The notes under the pieces are model-generated. The model worked only from the letters and a program-made list of their open reading frames with translations. It did no database searches and was not told the DNA's origin. DNA of 64,000 nucleotides from a bacterium (GTDB lineage: Bacteria > Cyanobacteriota > Vampirovibrionia > Vampirovibrionales > Vampirovibrionaceae): the NCBI GenBank assembly GCA_030429585.1, contig JAUIEU010000001.1, forward strand, positions 1,111,994 through 1,175,993, given 5' to 3'. How positions within the stretch are numbered: position 1 is the first letter of the stretch; every line of letters begins with the position of its first letter. Below are positions 12,531 through 20,449 of this stretch, piece by piece. The position numbers and the translations under genes were made by a program.

Positions 12531-13520
12531 ATGATTTATTCAACAACACCCGTGGCACACACCCAATTTGGCGGCATCAAAGATCTGGGGAAAAAACTAA
12601 AATTTAGTTTAAAAAAGAAAAAAGAAAAGACAGGTGGCGATTCCTTTACTGCAAGTAACCCACCCAAAGCAGCTAAAGCCCTGCCCGACAAACCAAAAGC
12701 TGACGCAGGCCAACCCACAGCACCCACCTCAAACATTATTGTTATCAAAGGCTCCCAGGTGCCGAAAGACTTCGTTACTAATATTGAAGGTCATTATGAC
12801 AAACAATTAAAAACCTTATCTCCTGAATGGGAAAACAACCTTAGAGGCAATGGCATTAATGTGGCTTGTATTAATGGTAATGAAACAAAAGCTGAAGCAG
12901 AAACCCTTTTAGACACAATTTTGCTAAGAAACTTTAATAATGCTGAGGAAAGAGGACTACTTACAGCATCTGATAAAGACGGCTATTTAGAGCATTTTAA
13001 AAGGAAGCAGGGGAAATTTTTCCCCAATTTAGTAACAGAAACCTCTAGAAAAAATATTCCACTGTTCTTTTACCCAGATTTAAAAATAATTTTGGCAAAT
13101 AATAGGGCAACAAAAGCGTTTCTTCCGAAAGAGAAAGCCGAACTTGGCTTGCCAGCCTATTTAACGCATGAAATATGTCATGTTAAAGATACTTTTGTGG
13201 GTAAAAGCCATTATGGCCCAAAGGCTTCCGCCTTTTCGCAGATAGACCCCGACTATAGAGAGCTCGTTTGGGAAGAAGGGATGAAGGGCAGAGATACCTT
13301 GTTAGCAATGCCAAAACCGTCATTTCCTGTGCCGGCCATTTCTTATTTATTTCCTACCGAACCGGAAGAAGCCTACAAACAACACAGGCCACAATGGAAC
13401 CCAGGTATGGAGGCCGTAACCGGTATTATTTTAAACGAGGGTGACGCACACCTATTCCCTCCTAAAATTATCCAATCGGTATTTCCAAAAACCCGTGCGC
13501 ACCTTAACCAATATTTCTAA
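12531..13520 (+). CDS. possible zinc metallopeptidase-like protein (HEXXH), unknown family
   Basis: The product has 329 residues. Residues 10-14 contain the Phe-Gly motif (HTQFGG), followed by a Lys-rich, disordered region to about 75. A compact C-terminal domain holds YLTHEICHVKDTF at about 220, a complete HEXXH zinc motif, and downstream acidic residues (WEEGMKG, EPEEAYKQH) that could supply a third ligand. That the domain is a metallopeptidase is inferred from this motif only. There is no signal peptide and no clear ribosome site, but a consensus promoter lies 55 bp upstream. The substrate is unknown. Confidence 0.7.
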   Translation: MIYSTTPVAHTQFGGIKDLGKKLKFSLKKKKEKTGGDSFTASNPPKAAKALPDKPKADAGQPTAPTSNIIVIKGSQVPKDFVTNIEGHYDKQLKTLSPEWENNLRGNGINVACINGNETKAEAETLLDTILLRNFNNAEERGLLTASDKDGYLEHFKRKQGKFFPNLVTETSRKNIPLFFYPDLKIILANNRATKAFLPKEKAELGLPAYLTHEICHVKDTFVGKSHYGPKASAFSQIDPDYRELVWEEGMKGRDTLLAMPKPSFPVPAISYLFPTEPEEAYKQHRPQWNPGMEAVTGIILNEGDAHLFPPKIIQSVFPKTRAHLNQYF

Positions 13521-13531
13521 AACAACCTAAA

Positions 13532-13870
13532 TTAACGCTTATTAAACACCTCGCCAAACTGCCCGTACTTCAGCATTTTTTCTGGCAGCTTTTCCAACAA
13601 CCCACGTAAAGTATTATCCCGAACATAGTACTTTGTAGACGTTCCATGATAGGTACCAAAAATATCACCGCTCCACCAGCTTTTTCGTAGTTTAAGTTTT
13701 CCTTCGCCTTCCCTTCGCCACACATTTAACTGCCTAATCATTCGCTGTTTTTCTTTATGGGGCAGACCTAAAATATACCGTGTTAATTTTTTCGACTGTT
13801 TTATTGTCATTTGCCCAAAAGCTGGCTGTGTTCGAATAAGTACACCATAGGGGGGTGTTGCACTAAGCAC
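13532..13870 (-). CDS. hypothetical protein with N-terminal Phe-Gly motif
   Basis: Read from a GTG at 13870, the product has 112 residues. Residues about 15-20 read QPAFGQ, close to the short Phe-Gly motif seen in other unknown proteins here. A run of six C lies in codons 6-7 (TPPYG), just upstream of the motif. The body is basic with many aromatic residues (KSWWSGDIFGTYHGTSTKYYV). An ATG at codon 21 is an alternative start that would exclude the motif. The gene lies just outside the left end of the island. Function unknown. Confidence 0.55.
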   Translation of the reverse strand: MLSATPPYGVLIRTQPAFGQMTIKQSKKLTRYILGLPHKEKQRMIRQLNVWRREGEGKLKLRKSWWSGDIFGTYHGTSTKYYVRDNTLRGLLEKLPEKMLKYGQFGEVFNKR

Positions 13871-13912
13871 AATAATCGCTTGCCTCTATAATTTTAGCTG
13901 TTGTCAATAATA

Positions 13913-13958
13913 CTGGAGCTGATGATCGGATTTGAACCGACGACCTACGGTTTACGAA
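13913..13958. repeat. left attachment repeat (tRNA-Thr 3' fragment)
   Basis: This 46-bp segment is identical to 25668-25713. It holds the tRNA-Thr 3' half from the anticodon loop to the CCA end and then diverges, so it is not a functional tRNA. Confidence 0.93.
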
Positions 13959-14068
13959 TCTGTCACCGTCAACAAGCCTCAACAATCTTAAATAACATAA
14001 ATCCCTATCTCTACAAGGTTATGGTAGCATTCAATTGTTGATACTTGTGGAAGATATTTTAAGTTTAT

Positions 14069-14096
14069 TGTCCCACAGTGTCCCATGACTGTCCCA
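14069..14096 (+). promoter_or_regulatory. three TGTCCCA repeats, likely integrase arm sites
   Basis: TGTCCCA occurs at 14069, 14079 and 14090, so the copies are 10 and 11 bp apart, about one helical turn. They lie between the left repeat and the integrase gene. Two more copies with the same spacing lie at the right end (25604, 25615). Arm-type integrase binding is inferred. Confidence 0.6.
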
Positions 14097-14118
14097 CAAC
14101 CAAGAAAAAGGCTATCAG

Positions 14119-15201
14119 ATGGCCACTATCGAAAAACGAGTGGATAAGGACGGTAAAGCGTCTATCCGGGTCAAAATCCGCGTTAAAGGGCATCCTCCGA
14201 TTAGTGCCACCTTTGCCAGAAAGACGGATGCTAAGCGTTGGGCACAAAAAACTGAAGCTGCTATTAGAGAGGGGCAGTATTTCGGCACCACTGAATCTAA
14301 AAAACGTTCTGTTACCGATATGATTGATCGCTACCTCCGTGACGTGCTACCTACAAGGCGTTCTGACAAAGCAAACGTAAAGCGGCACCTAGAGTGGTGG
14401 AAAGAACAGTTAGGCCACTACCGACTATGCGACCTCCGCCCCCCACTTATAGCTGAACACCGGGACAAACTTTTAAGCGACCCTGCGCCTAAAGCAAAAA
14501 ACCAATCTAAAAAGCGTCAGCCCGGCACCGTAGTTCGTTATATGACCTCACTATCCGTTGTGATGTCGTATGCTGTAAAAGAATGGGGGTGGATGGATGA
14601 AAACCCTATGTTCAAGGTTCGCAAACCATCAGAGCCCAGGGGACGGGTGAGACATTTGAGTGATGATGAACACCAACGGTTATTAGAAGCCTGCCGTACT
14701 GTCGATGAGAAGTACCTTTACCCCATTGTCATACTGGCACTTTCTACTGGATGTCGCTTAGGCGAAATCCTCCATCTGGAGTGGGGGCATATTGATTTTA
14801 AGCGTTCATTACTCACATTTCACAAAACAAAAAACGATGAGCGTCGTTCTGTTCACGTCTCAGGGCATAGCTTAGATCTTCTACATGAACTAAATAAAGT
14901 CCGTCGTATTAACTCTCCTTACGTTTTTGCCCGAGAAGACGGGAAAAAGCCTAAAGAAATACGTAAAAAATGGGAGAAAGCTGTGAAACAATCAGAGCTC
15001 CAGGATTTTCGCTTTCACGACCTTCGCCATACTTGCGCCAGCTACCTAGCAAAACAAGGAGCAACCCTCCTCGAAATCTCTGCCATACTTGGCCATAAAA
15101 CATTAGCAATGGTAAAACGCTACAGTCATATTACCGAACAGCACACCGCTGGTATCTTAGAGCGAATGAATGACCAACAATTTAAAAGCATGGTGAAGTA
15201 A
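14119..15201 (+). CDS. int: tyrosine site-specific integrase
   Basis: The 360-residue product has the lambda-integrase layout: an N-terminal arm-binding region (about 1-60, basic), a SAM-like core-binding domain (about 65-165) and the catalytic domain (about 180-350). Catalytic residues are visible: Arg in STGCRLGEILHLEW, His-x-x-Arg in FHDLRHTCASYLA, His in LGHKTLAMV and the nucleophile Tyr in KRYSHI. It should recombine the 46-bp tRNA-Thr repeats to integrate and, with the excisionase, excise the island. It is intact. Its stop overlaps the start of the next gene by one base, so the two are translationally coupled. Confidence 0.95.
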   Translation: MATIEKRVDKDGKASIRVKIRVKGHPPISATFARKTDAKRWAQKTEAAIREGQYFGTTESKKRSVTDMIDRYLRDVLPTRRSDKANVKRHLEWWKEQLGHYRLCDLRPPLIAEHRDKLLSDPAPKAKNQSKKRQPGTVVRYMTSLSVVMSYAVKEWGWMDENPMFKVRKPSEPRGRVRHLSDDEHQRLLEACRTVDEKYLYPIVILALSTGCRLGEILHLEWGHIDFKRSLLTFHKTKNDERRSVHVSGHSLDLLHELNKVRRINSPYVFAREDGKKPKEIRKKWEKAVKQSELQDFRFHDLRHTCASYLAKQGATLLEISAILGHKTLAMVKRYSHITEQHTAGILERMNDQQFKSMVK

Positions 15202-15761
15202 TGAGCGCAAAAAAAGAAACCTCCTACAAAGGGCTATTGGCAAGACCCATCCCAAAACCTAACACCCTTAATAATGAGGAGGAAAGATCAAAAATTATCG
15301 ATAATGAAAGATTGAAAAAGCTCCCTGAGCTTTATAAACATTATGGAATTATCCCTTCACACTCTGCTCCATTAGCTCTGGTACTAGCCTTAGCAAACCA
15401 GCATGTCCCTGGATTTTCTGTTGAGAATAAAAAAACTGGGCGTCCTAGCGAATTCACTGGCGGAGGCTGGCTAGGAGTAAGACTGTTTCTATTAGTACAG
15501 CAATGCCTCCACGAGAAAGGGTTTGAATCTGAATTAAGCTGTATCCCCCAGATAATTCGACATCAAAAAGAATTTCATGGATATGATGAATCTACGTTAT
15601 GGCGCCGATATATGGAAACTAAAGAAGGCCTAGGCAAAGGCAATAATATTGTTGCCGTTATGAATATTATGGCTAGAGGTTTAAAAGAAAAATTCAACCT
15701 AACCGACCAACAGCTGTGGGATGACTACTACAAAGATTTCCTATCCGAGATACCTAATTAA
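15201..15761 (+). CDS. island protein of unknown function coupled to integrase
   Basis: The ATG shares its first base with the integrase stop (TAATG), which implies coupled expression. The product has 186 residues and is soluble. A middle segment (SHSAPLALVLALANQHVPGF) is hydrophobic, followed by GRPSEFTGGGWLGVRLFLLVQQC and a helical C-terminus. No catalytic motif is visible. Helical segments at about 130-160 (DESTLWRRYMETKE) could be a DNA-binding fold, but this is weak. Position suggests a role in element mobility or its control. Confidence 0.7.
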   Translation: MSAKKETSYKGLLARPIPKPNTLNNEEERSKIIDNERLKKLPELYKHYGIIPSHSAPLALVLALANQHVPGFSVENKKTGRPSEFTGGGWLGVRLFLLVQQCLHEKGFESELSCIPQIIRHQKEFHGYDESTLWRRYMETKEGLGKGNNIVAVMNIMARGLKEKFNLTDQQLWDDYYKDFLSEIPN

Positions 15762-15869
15762 TCAAAATCTTATATGCGGTAATTCTATCCTGTTGATACC
15801 GCATAAAGGTTTCTATAACCATTACAACTCCATGCAACAGTTACCCATTAACTTGAAGGAGTATAAGTA

Positions 15870-16094
15870 ATGGACAACAAACAGACCCGTAAAATTCCTA
15901 TTCCTGAGTGGAATAAATACCACCCATGGCCCAGCCCAGCAGGACTCCGTTATCGGGTGTTTTTTGCCGACACTATGGATTTTGAAAAATGCATCGTTCG
16001 TGTAAGAGGACGTGTATTGATTGATGAAACAGCCTTTTTCAACTGGCTGGAAGAACAGAACACTATTAGCCTTCAAAACAAATCGAAAGGCTAA
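15870..16094 (+). CDS. excisionase/AlpA-like DNA-binding protein
   Basis: The product has 74 residues with an AAGGAG ribosome site at proper spacing before the ATG at 15870. The pattern of a short N-terminal region, then RVRGRVLIDETAFFNWLEEQ near the C-terminus, matches small winged-helix excisionase/AlpA proteins, where a Gly-Arg turn precedes a helix ending in FxxWLxxQ. Such proteins bend DNA at att sites to direct excision or activate element genes. It stands between the integrase pair and the replication gene, as in many satellites. The family call rests on pattern recognition. Confidence 0.65.
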   Translation: MDNKQTRKIPIPEWNKYHPWPSPAGLRYRVFFADTMDFEKCIVRVRGRVLIDETAFFNWLEEQNTISLQNKSKG

Positions 16095-16099
16095 TACCA

Positions 16100-17884
16100 A
16101 TGTTCGACAAAAAGGAGCTCAATACAATTAAAAAAGAAATTATTGAGAAATATTGGTTAAACGGGTTCCCATTAATCCCACTTGTAGGCAAAAAGGCTTT
16201 CATACGTGGCTGGACTCAACTTAAGCCTAACTCTTCTCTCCCTATACCAACCTTTCCCGAAAACTACGGTGTTGTATTACAGAACAATCACCTTGTTATA
16301 GACGCAGACCCTCGAAACTATAAAGAAGACGATGACCCTTTTAGTCGTATTATTGAAGATTACAAAATCGACCTTAAAAAAACTCTGTGCGTAAAGACTG
16401 GCGGGGGTGGATTCCACCTTTATCTTAAAAAACCCCCTAAGATTAAGGTTGCTGCTAAGCACAAAAGCTACATCGGGCTTGAGTTTAAAACAAAGGGCTG
16501 CCAAGTAGTGGGGCCTTATTCCATTCACCCTGACACAAAGCAAGAATACGAAGTTTTGTATGGTTCACCTAATAATTTACAGGATGCACCACCAGCACTT
16601 GTTGAGGTGTTAAAAAAAAGAAACACTTCTAAGGAACTGCCTTCTCTCGATACTTACCAAGACGACGAATACACACAAAACCTCTTTATTGATTTTTTAC
16701 AGTTCGCTCCTTTAGCTGTCCAGGGTGCGAATGGGGATAGTACAACTATAAACGTTGCCATGCATGGACATGATTATGGGCTACCGCCTGAAATAACCCT
16801 TGAACTAATGGAAAAACACTGGAATATCGAGTGCTCTCCGCCGTGGGAATATGATGCCTTAGCTAAAAAGGTAAACAATGCTTACAAATACGCTAAATCC
16901 CCTCTAGGTTATCGAAACCCCAAAGCGGTATTTAAAGAAAAAACCACTAAGCCTATCAACGCTTTAGAGCTACTTAAGACAAATTTCCCACCACTACGTT
17001 GGATTATCGGAGATATTCTACCAGAAGGGCTTTGCACATTTGCAGCTCCACCCAAGGCTGGTAAGTCCTGTATGTGCTTAAATATAGCCGTAGCTGTTTC
17101 AACTGGCAGTGAGGCACTAGGCTCCTTCCCCACAGAGCAAGGGAAGGTAATTTATTATGCCTTGGAAGATAGCCCTCGCAGAATCAAGGATCGATTACTG
17201 AAGATAGAATCACTAGACGAAGGCCTAACAAACCTTTTTGTCCAGTACGAGCATCCTGTTTTAAATGAAGCTGGTATTAGTCATCTTGAAGAAACCATTA
17301 AATCTAATCCTGACTGCAGACTTATTATTTTTGACACCTACTCTAAGGTAACACCTGACTCGAAAGGCAATAAAAACGCATACGATAATGACTACAATAT
17401 CTTAGGGCCGATACAAAAGTTGGCTATGAAATACCGCTTAGCAATCATTATTGTCACCCACCACCGTAAAGAGGGGTCTGATGATATCCTCCATAAAGTT
17501 ATGGGTAGCACTGCGATGACCGGTGCTGCCGACACAATCTGGACACTTAAGAAAAAGCGTATTAACAACCATGGATCTCTATACGTTACGGGGAGAGAAG
17601 TAGAAGAAGAGGATTACCCTTTAGCATTTAGCCCTTCCCAAGGCTTCTGGTCAGCCACAGAGAAAGGGGCGAGTCTGGAAATTAGCAAAGAACGCCAAAC
17701 GATCATTGCCCTTCTAGCTGGTATAGAAGGCACCATCAGTCCCAAGCAAGTCGCAGAAAAGCTAGGGCTACCCTACGATAATATCAAGGTCATCATGCCA
17801 AAGATGGCAGAACGAGGCCAAATATTTAAAGAGTCTCGCGGCAAGTACCGCGGTATTCAACCTAGCGATATCTTCGATAACTAA
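16100..17884 (+). CDS. primase-polymerase/RepA-type helicase replication protein
   Basis: The 594-residue product has three parts. Residues about 15-190 are a bifunctional primase-polymerase domain with acidic motif VIDADPRNY and the later TGGGGFHLYL segment. Residues about 290-500 are a RecA/RepA-like ATPase with Walker A APPKAGKSC and Walker B LIIFDTYSK, followed by IVTHHRKEG and a GSTAMTGAADT sensor-like segment. The last 70 residues look like a winged helix (SPKQVAEKLGLPYDNIKVIMPKM). Such proteins start replication of plasmids, satellites and integrative elements at a nearby origin. It begins 6 bp after the excisionase gene, so they form an operon. It appears intact. Confidence 0.88.
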   Translation: MFDKKELNTIKKEIIEKYWLNGFPLIPLVGKKAFIRGWTQLKPNSSLPIPTFPENYGVVLQNNHLVIDADPRNYKEDDDPFSRIIEDYKIDLKKTLCVKTGGGGFHLYLKKPPKIKVAAKHKSYIGLEFKTKGCQVVGPYSIHPDTKQEYEVLYGSPNNLQDAPPALVEVLKKRNTSKELPSLDTYQDDEYTQNLFIDFLQFAPLAVQGANGDSTTINVAMHGHDYGLPPEITLELMEKHWNIECSPPWEYDALAKKVNNAYKYAKSPLGYRNPKAVFKEKTTKPINALELLKTNFPPLRWIIGDILPEGLCTFAAPPKAGKSCMCLNIAVAVSTGSEALGSFPTEQGKVIYYALEDSPRRIKDRLLKIESLDEGLTNLFVQYEHPVLNEAGISHLEETIKSNPDCRLIIFDTYSKVTPDSKGNKNAYDNDYNILGPIQKLAMKYRLAIIIVTHHRKEGSDDILHKVMGSTAMTGAADTIWTLKKKRINNHGSLYVTGREVEEEDYPLAFSPSQGFWSATEKGASLEISKERQTIIALLAGIEGTISPKQVAEKLGLPYDNIKVIMPKMAERGQIFKESRGKYRGIQPSDIFDN

Positions 17885-17916
17885 ACTCCTAAAGCCATAC
17901 CTCTGCCTATATTCAT

Positions 17917-18112
17917 AAAAGTAACACCCCATGACACCAAGAAGTTACAAATTACTTTAAAAGTAATAGTAAGCATAAACACAACATAAGATATTACTTT
18001 CGAAAACCATTACAGAGTAAGCTTTTAAAGCCATTCGTAATAAGTAATCACTTTGTGACACCATAATTCATCCAACATAGTAGCGCATTGTTTAGAGTGA
18101 TACTTTTGTTAC
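17917..18112. other. candidate replication origin of the island
   Basis: This AT-rich, gene-free stretch follows the replication gene. It carries repeated TTACTTT/AAAGTAA boxes at 17917, 17951-17967 (a near-perfect inverted repeat, ATTACTTT-A-AAAGTAAT), 17993, 18042 and 18101. GTGACACC/ATGACACC words also recur. Origin function for the primase-polymerase protein is inferred from position and repeats. Confidence 0.45.
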
Positions 18113-18279
18113 ATATCTTGGTAAATTAACGTTACAAGGTCTGTACTCTATCTTAGGTTTTTATATTTCACTACGGAAGCAGTAGAAGAGAATACCCCCA
18201 TGGAATTGTTACCGTTGCAACCCTTGTGTACGTGGGCATTACCCAAGTTTGTTTAATTCATCAGCCACAGCAACCTCAA

Positions 18280-18308
18280 TTGCAAATAAACTAACATGGA
18301 GTTATGGT
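18280..18308 (+). promoter_or_regulatory. promoter of the structured RNA
   Basis: TTGCAA (18280-18285), a 17-bp spacer and TATGGT (18303-18308) place the transcript start at about 18312-18316, at the base of the first hairpin of the RNA below. Confidence 0.5.
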
Positions 18309-18310
18309 AA

Positions 18311-18504
18311 GGCTGTTGTAGCGGTTGCTACAGCCGAGTTCTGAAAAGCTCGCTTTAAGCGGTTAACATCGACCGAAACAGATAGCGCATTCCTGGCTTT
18401 AGCCGGGATACGGCACTGTATGTCCAAGCTTCGGCTAAAGAGTGTCGTAGTCGTCTTAAAGCGACTTTTCAGATCCCGGCTACCCATTTGGGTGGCCTTT
18501 TTTG
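18311..18504 (+). ncRNA. structured RNA of unknown class, about 190 nt
   Basis: A chain of stems is visible. A first hairpin (18311-18335) pairs GGC..TGTAGC with GCTACAGCC. An 18-bp long-range stem pairs 18341-18359 (CTGAAAAGCTCGCTTTAAG) with 18455-18472, with one bulged base. Inside it are a short CGGT/ACCG hairpin and a 9-bp stem CTTTAGCCG (18397-18405)/CGGCTAAAG (18432-18440) with an inner GGATAC/GTATGTCC pairing. A terminator hairpin GGCTACCC/GGGTGGCC with six T residues ends it at 18504. With the promoter at 18280 this makes a complete small transcription unit. It ends 24 bp before the next start codon, so it could instead be a 5' leader with an attenuator. It does not match a riboswitch, tmRNA, RNase P or 6S that I recognise. 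Confidence 0.6.
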
Positions 18505-18528
18505 TTACGTACGCAAAAGGACGATGCC

Positions 18529-18804
18529 ATGAAACACCTACTCACAGCCGTGATTACTACCGGATTAATGCTCAGCTTAACCGCCAACGCGCAAAGCTTA
18601 CTCGAAACCTACCCAGAACAACAAGCGCGACGCTCGTCAGAATACTCCACCCTTCAACAGCAAAATCGTTCTCCACTGTATACGCCACGGCAAAATCTGG
18701 GTGGTGAATGGGTGAATCGCCAAGGTAACCGAGCACCTGCCTACCAACCCAACTATAGCCGTCCTCGTCGAAACAACTTCCTAAATAGCCCTTACGCTTA
18801 CTAG
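18529..18804 (+). CDS. small exported island protein
   Basis: The ATG at 18529 has AAAGGA 7 nt upstream, and 91 codons follow. Residues 1-21 are a typical signal peptide (ending LTANAQS). The mature part is polar, rich in Gln, Arg, Tyr, Asn and Pro, and predicted disordered. It begins directly after the terminator of the structured RNA, so it is either expressed by read-through controlled by that RNA or from a separate signal. It is 11 bp before the next gene, so these form a small operon of envelope proteins. Function unknown. Confidence 0.65.
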   Translation: MKHLLTAVITTGLMLSLTANAQSLLETYPEQQARRSSEYSTLQQQNRSPLYTPRQNLGGEWVNRQGNRAPAYQPNYSRPRRNNFLNSPYAY

Positions 18805-18815
18805 GAGAGGTTGAC

Positions 18816-19301
18816 ATGATTGGAACGATATTTAAGTGTCTCCTGACACTCGGCTTAGCCTGCAAGGTTCACTACCATTTCGTCGCGCAAAACATTAATA
18901 GTTGCGACCTGTTTTCAGGAAAAGTGAGCCATAATCTTTCTAACGGTACGGCCACAACTCGGTTTTACTTCCCAAGTGGCTCCGAATGCGAAGGATATTC
19001 TAGCGTAAATTACTACCCACCTGGCGGAGGCTGTATTGGTCAGCGTGGTGGTGTCTACACCAATTGTTCCGATGGACGCTTTATTGAAGGCAATTGGACG
19101 GTCACATCATCCAGTTGCACGGTAGGACAAGGAACCGCTGAAGACACATGGGGTGACCATTACCAATTTACCTTTGGGCACACGGCGAAAGAGGCGGTAA
19201 CCCGGGTAAATGCACTTAGGGAAACCTTGGGCTGTGCTCGAATTGATGTCGATGGCGCCATCATGTCCGTTCAAGGCAAGATTTTGAGGACGAAACAATG
19301 A
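18816..19301 (+). CDS. cysteine-rich exported island protein
   Basis: An AGGAGAGG ribosome site precedes the ATG at 18816. The product has 161 residues with a hydrophobic N-terminus (IFKCLLTLGLA) that is probably a signal or anchor. It has at least seven further Cys residues, many in short Gly/Ser/Tyr-rich turns (NSCDLFSG, GSECEGYSS, GGCIGQRG, TNCSDG, SSCTVG). This suggests a disulfide-stabilised beta-rich domain outside the cytoplasm. The final four bases overlap the next gene (ATGA), so the two are translationally coupled. It may be an adhesin or surface protein; no family is recognised. Confidence 0.65.
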   Translation: MIGTIFKCLLTLGLACKVHYHFVAQNINSCDLFSGKVSHNLSNGTATTRFYFPSGSECEGYSSVNYYPPGGGCIGQRGGVYTNCSDGRFIEGNWTVTSSSCTVGQGTAEDTWGDHYQFTFGHTAKEAVTRVNALRETLGCARIDVDGAIMSVQGKILRTKQ

Positions 19302-19666
19302 ATCCATTTTCTCTATTATACGGTGATTACTGGCCTGTAGTGCTGGTTATCTCTGGTGTTGTGACCTGGACGATTGGATTACTACCTCCTTGGTTCATCC
19401 GTTATTACTGGGTAAGGCGACGTTTATCCAGGCTACAGTCCTTCTTCATAACAGCCGGTTTATGGTTTTTTAACGTCGTATTTTTTAAAGCGTTTTTGGG
19501 GACACAAGGGTATTCGTTACCACTTGTTGCGACGTTTTGCTACATGCTATTGCGAAAAAAGCCAAAAAACGGTGCTGTGCAATCTAAAGAAACATTACCA
19601 CAGCCTCCACTAACCCACTCAAACGACGCCCTTGATTCTCTTAAAAAAATACGGTGGCATAAGTAG
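19298..19666 (+). CDS. small membrane protein of the island
   Basis: The 122-residue product starts inside the previous gene's stop. It has three or four hydrophobic segments (about 13-33, 47-66, 70-86) with a basic loop RYYWVRRRLSRLQ between the first two, and a polar C-terminal tail. Coupling to the Cys-rich exported protein suggests they act together at the membrane. No family is recognised. Confidence 0.6.
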   Translation: MNPFSLLYGDYWPVVLVISGVVTWTIGLLPPWFIRYYWVRRRLSRLQSFFITAGLWFFNVVFFKAFLGTQGYSLPLVATFCYMLLRKKPKNGAVQSKETLPQPPLTHSNDALDSLKKIRWHK

Positions 19667-19698
19667 TTTAATGATGTTTAGTACGTCTTTGTGCGGTT

Positions 19699-20097
19699 TT
19701 ACACACCTTCGAGCAAGGTCTCGTTTGAGGTTGTGGCAATGGTAAGTATGGATTGTAGGGATTCTTCTTCTGCCTGCTTTGCGGACTCCTCAAGAAAATC
19801 CGTATAGGACAGCCCAATACTAACGCTTTCAACATATTGGTGTGGTCGTCCCCAACCGCGGTCGAGCAATGCCGTGGCTGCCGATACACGAGCATTAGCA
19901 GAGGCTTTTTTGTTACTCGCAATTTCAACCAACGTTTCAATGGCTTCCTGGGTATGACTTTTTGCCAGTTCTTTTATGGTCGCATCTGACTTTGGACGAC
20001 CAGATGGATTACCCGATTGACCGGGCTTAAACATCCCAGTATGCCGTGGCTTTTTATTGCTCGTGTGTTCGTTGGTTCCCATAGCACCATTATACAC
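19699..20097 (-). CDS. DUF5681 family protein (phage-type)
   Basis: The N-terminal half carries FKPGQSGNPSGRPK, the hallmark of DUF5681, a family often encoded near phage terminases. A helical region with ARVSAATALLDRGWGRP follows, typical of small-terminase-like helical proteins. The 132-residue length fits the family. The start may be the GTG at 20097 or the ATG at 20082; neither has a strong ribosome site. In this island no large terminase is seen, so it could redirect a helper phage's packaging or be a relic. The gene is antisense to its left neighbours and converges with them. Confidence 0.75.
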   Translation of the reverse strand: MYNGAMGTNEHTSNKKPRHTGMFKPGQSGNPSGRPKSDATIKELAKSHTQEAIETLVEIASNKKASANARVSAATALLDRGWGRPHQYVESVSIGLSYTDFLEESAKQAEEESLQSILTIATTSNETLLEGV

Positions 20098-20380
20098 CTG
20101 TTAACACACTGTTAGTAGTATTCAGTGAGCCTTTTCAATGCTTCTGCTATAGGCCTAAGTATGAGTTAAGGTGTTATAAAACAGCAATAAAATCGGATTC
20201 TCGTGGGTTAGGATTTATCCATGTGCCAGTATCATAGAGTGGTTTATTAAAAAGACAACGATGCTTCTAGTGATAAAAACGACAAACGAATTCATCGTTT
20301 CTTGGGCATTTGAGGTCAGGGCTGCTAATGGTGTCATAACTAACTATTTTGGCATTGCTAACCTAAACTATATAAACATA

Positions 20381-20410
20381 GACAGTCTGGACGAAAAGCC
20401 ACAGACTGTC
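20381..20410 (-). terminator. hairpin downstream of the RTX-like gene
   Basis: GACAGTCTG (20381-20389) pairs perfectly with CAGACTGTC (20402-20410). It lies 40 bp past the stop of the RTX-like gene on the minus strand. The T run is weak, so termination is only likely. Confidence 0.45.
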
Positions 20411-20449
20411 TTACATATTATGCGTATTGAATGGATCTAGCGATGAATC

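Noticed and set aside
13913-13958. A second tRNA-Thr gene
   Set aside because: Only the 3' half matches; the D arm and 5' acceptor strand are missing, so it is an att remnant.
18311-18504. Cyclic-di-GMP, cobalamin or hammerhead-type RNA
   Set aside because: Conserved core words of these classes are not found; only general stem-rich structure and a terminator are shared.
18529-19666. Filamentous phage coat gene set
   Set aside because: Small exported and membrane proteins fit superficially, but there is no Zot-type ATPase or typical major coat protein.
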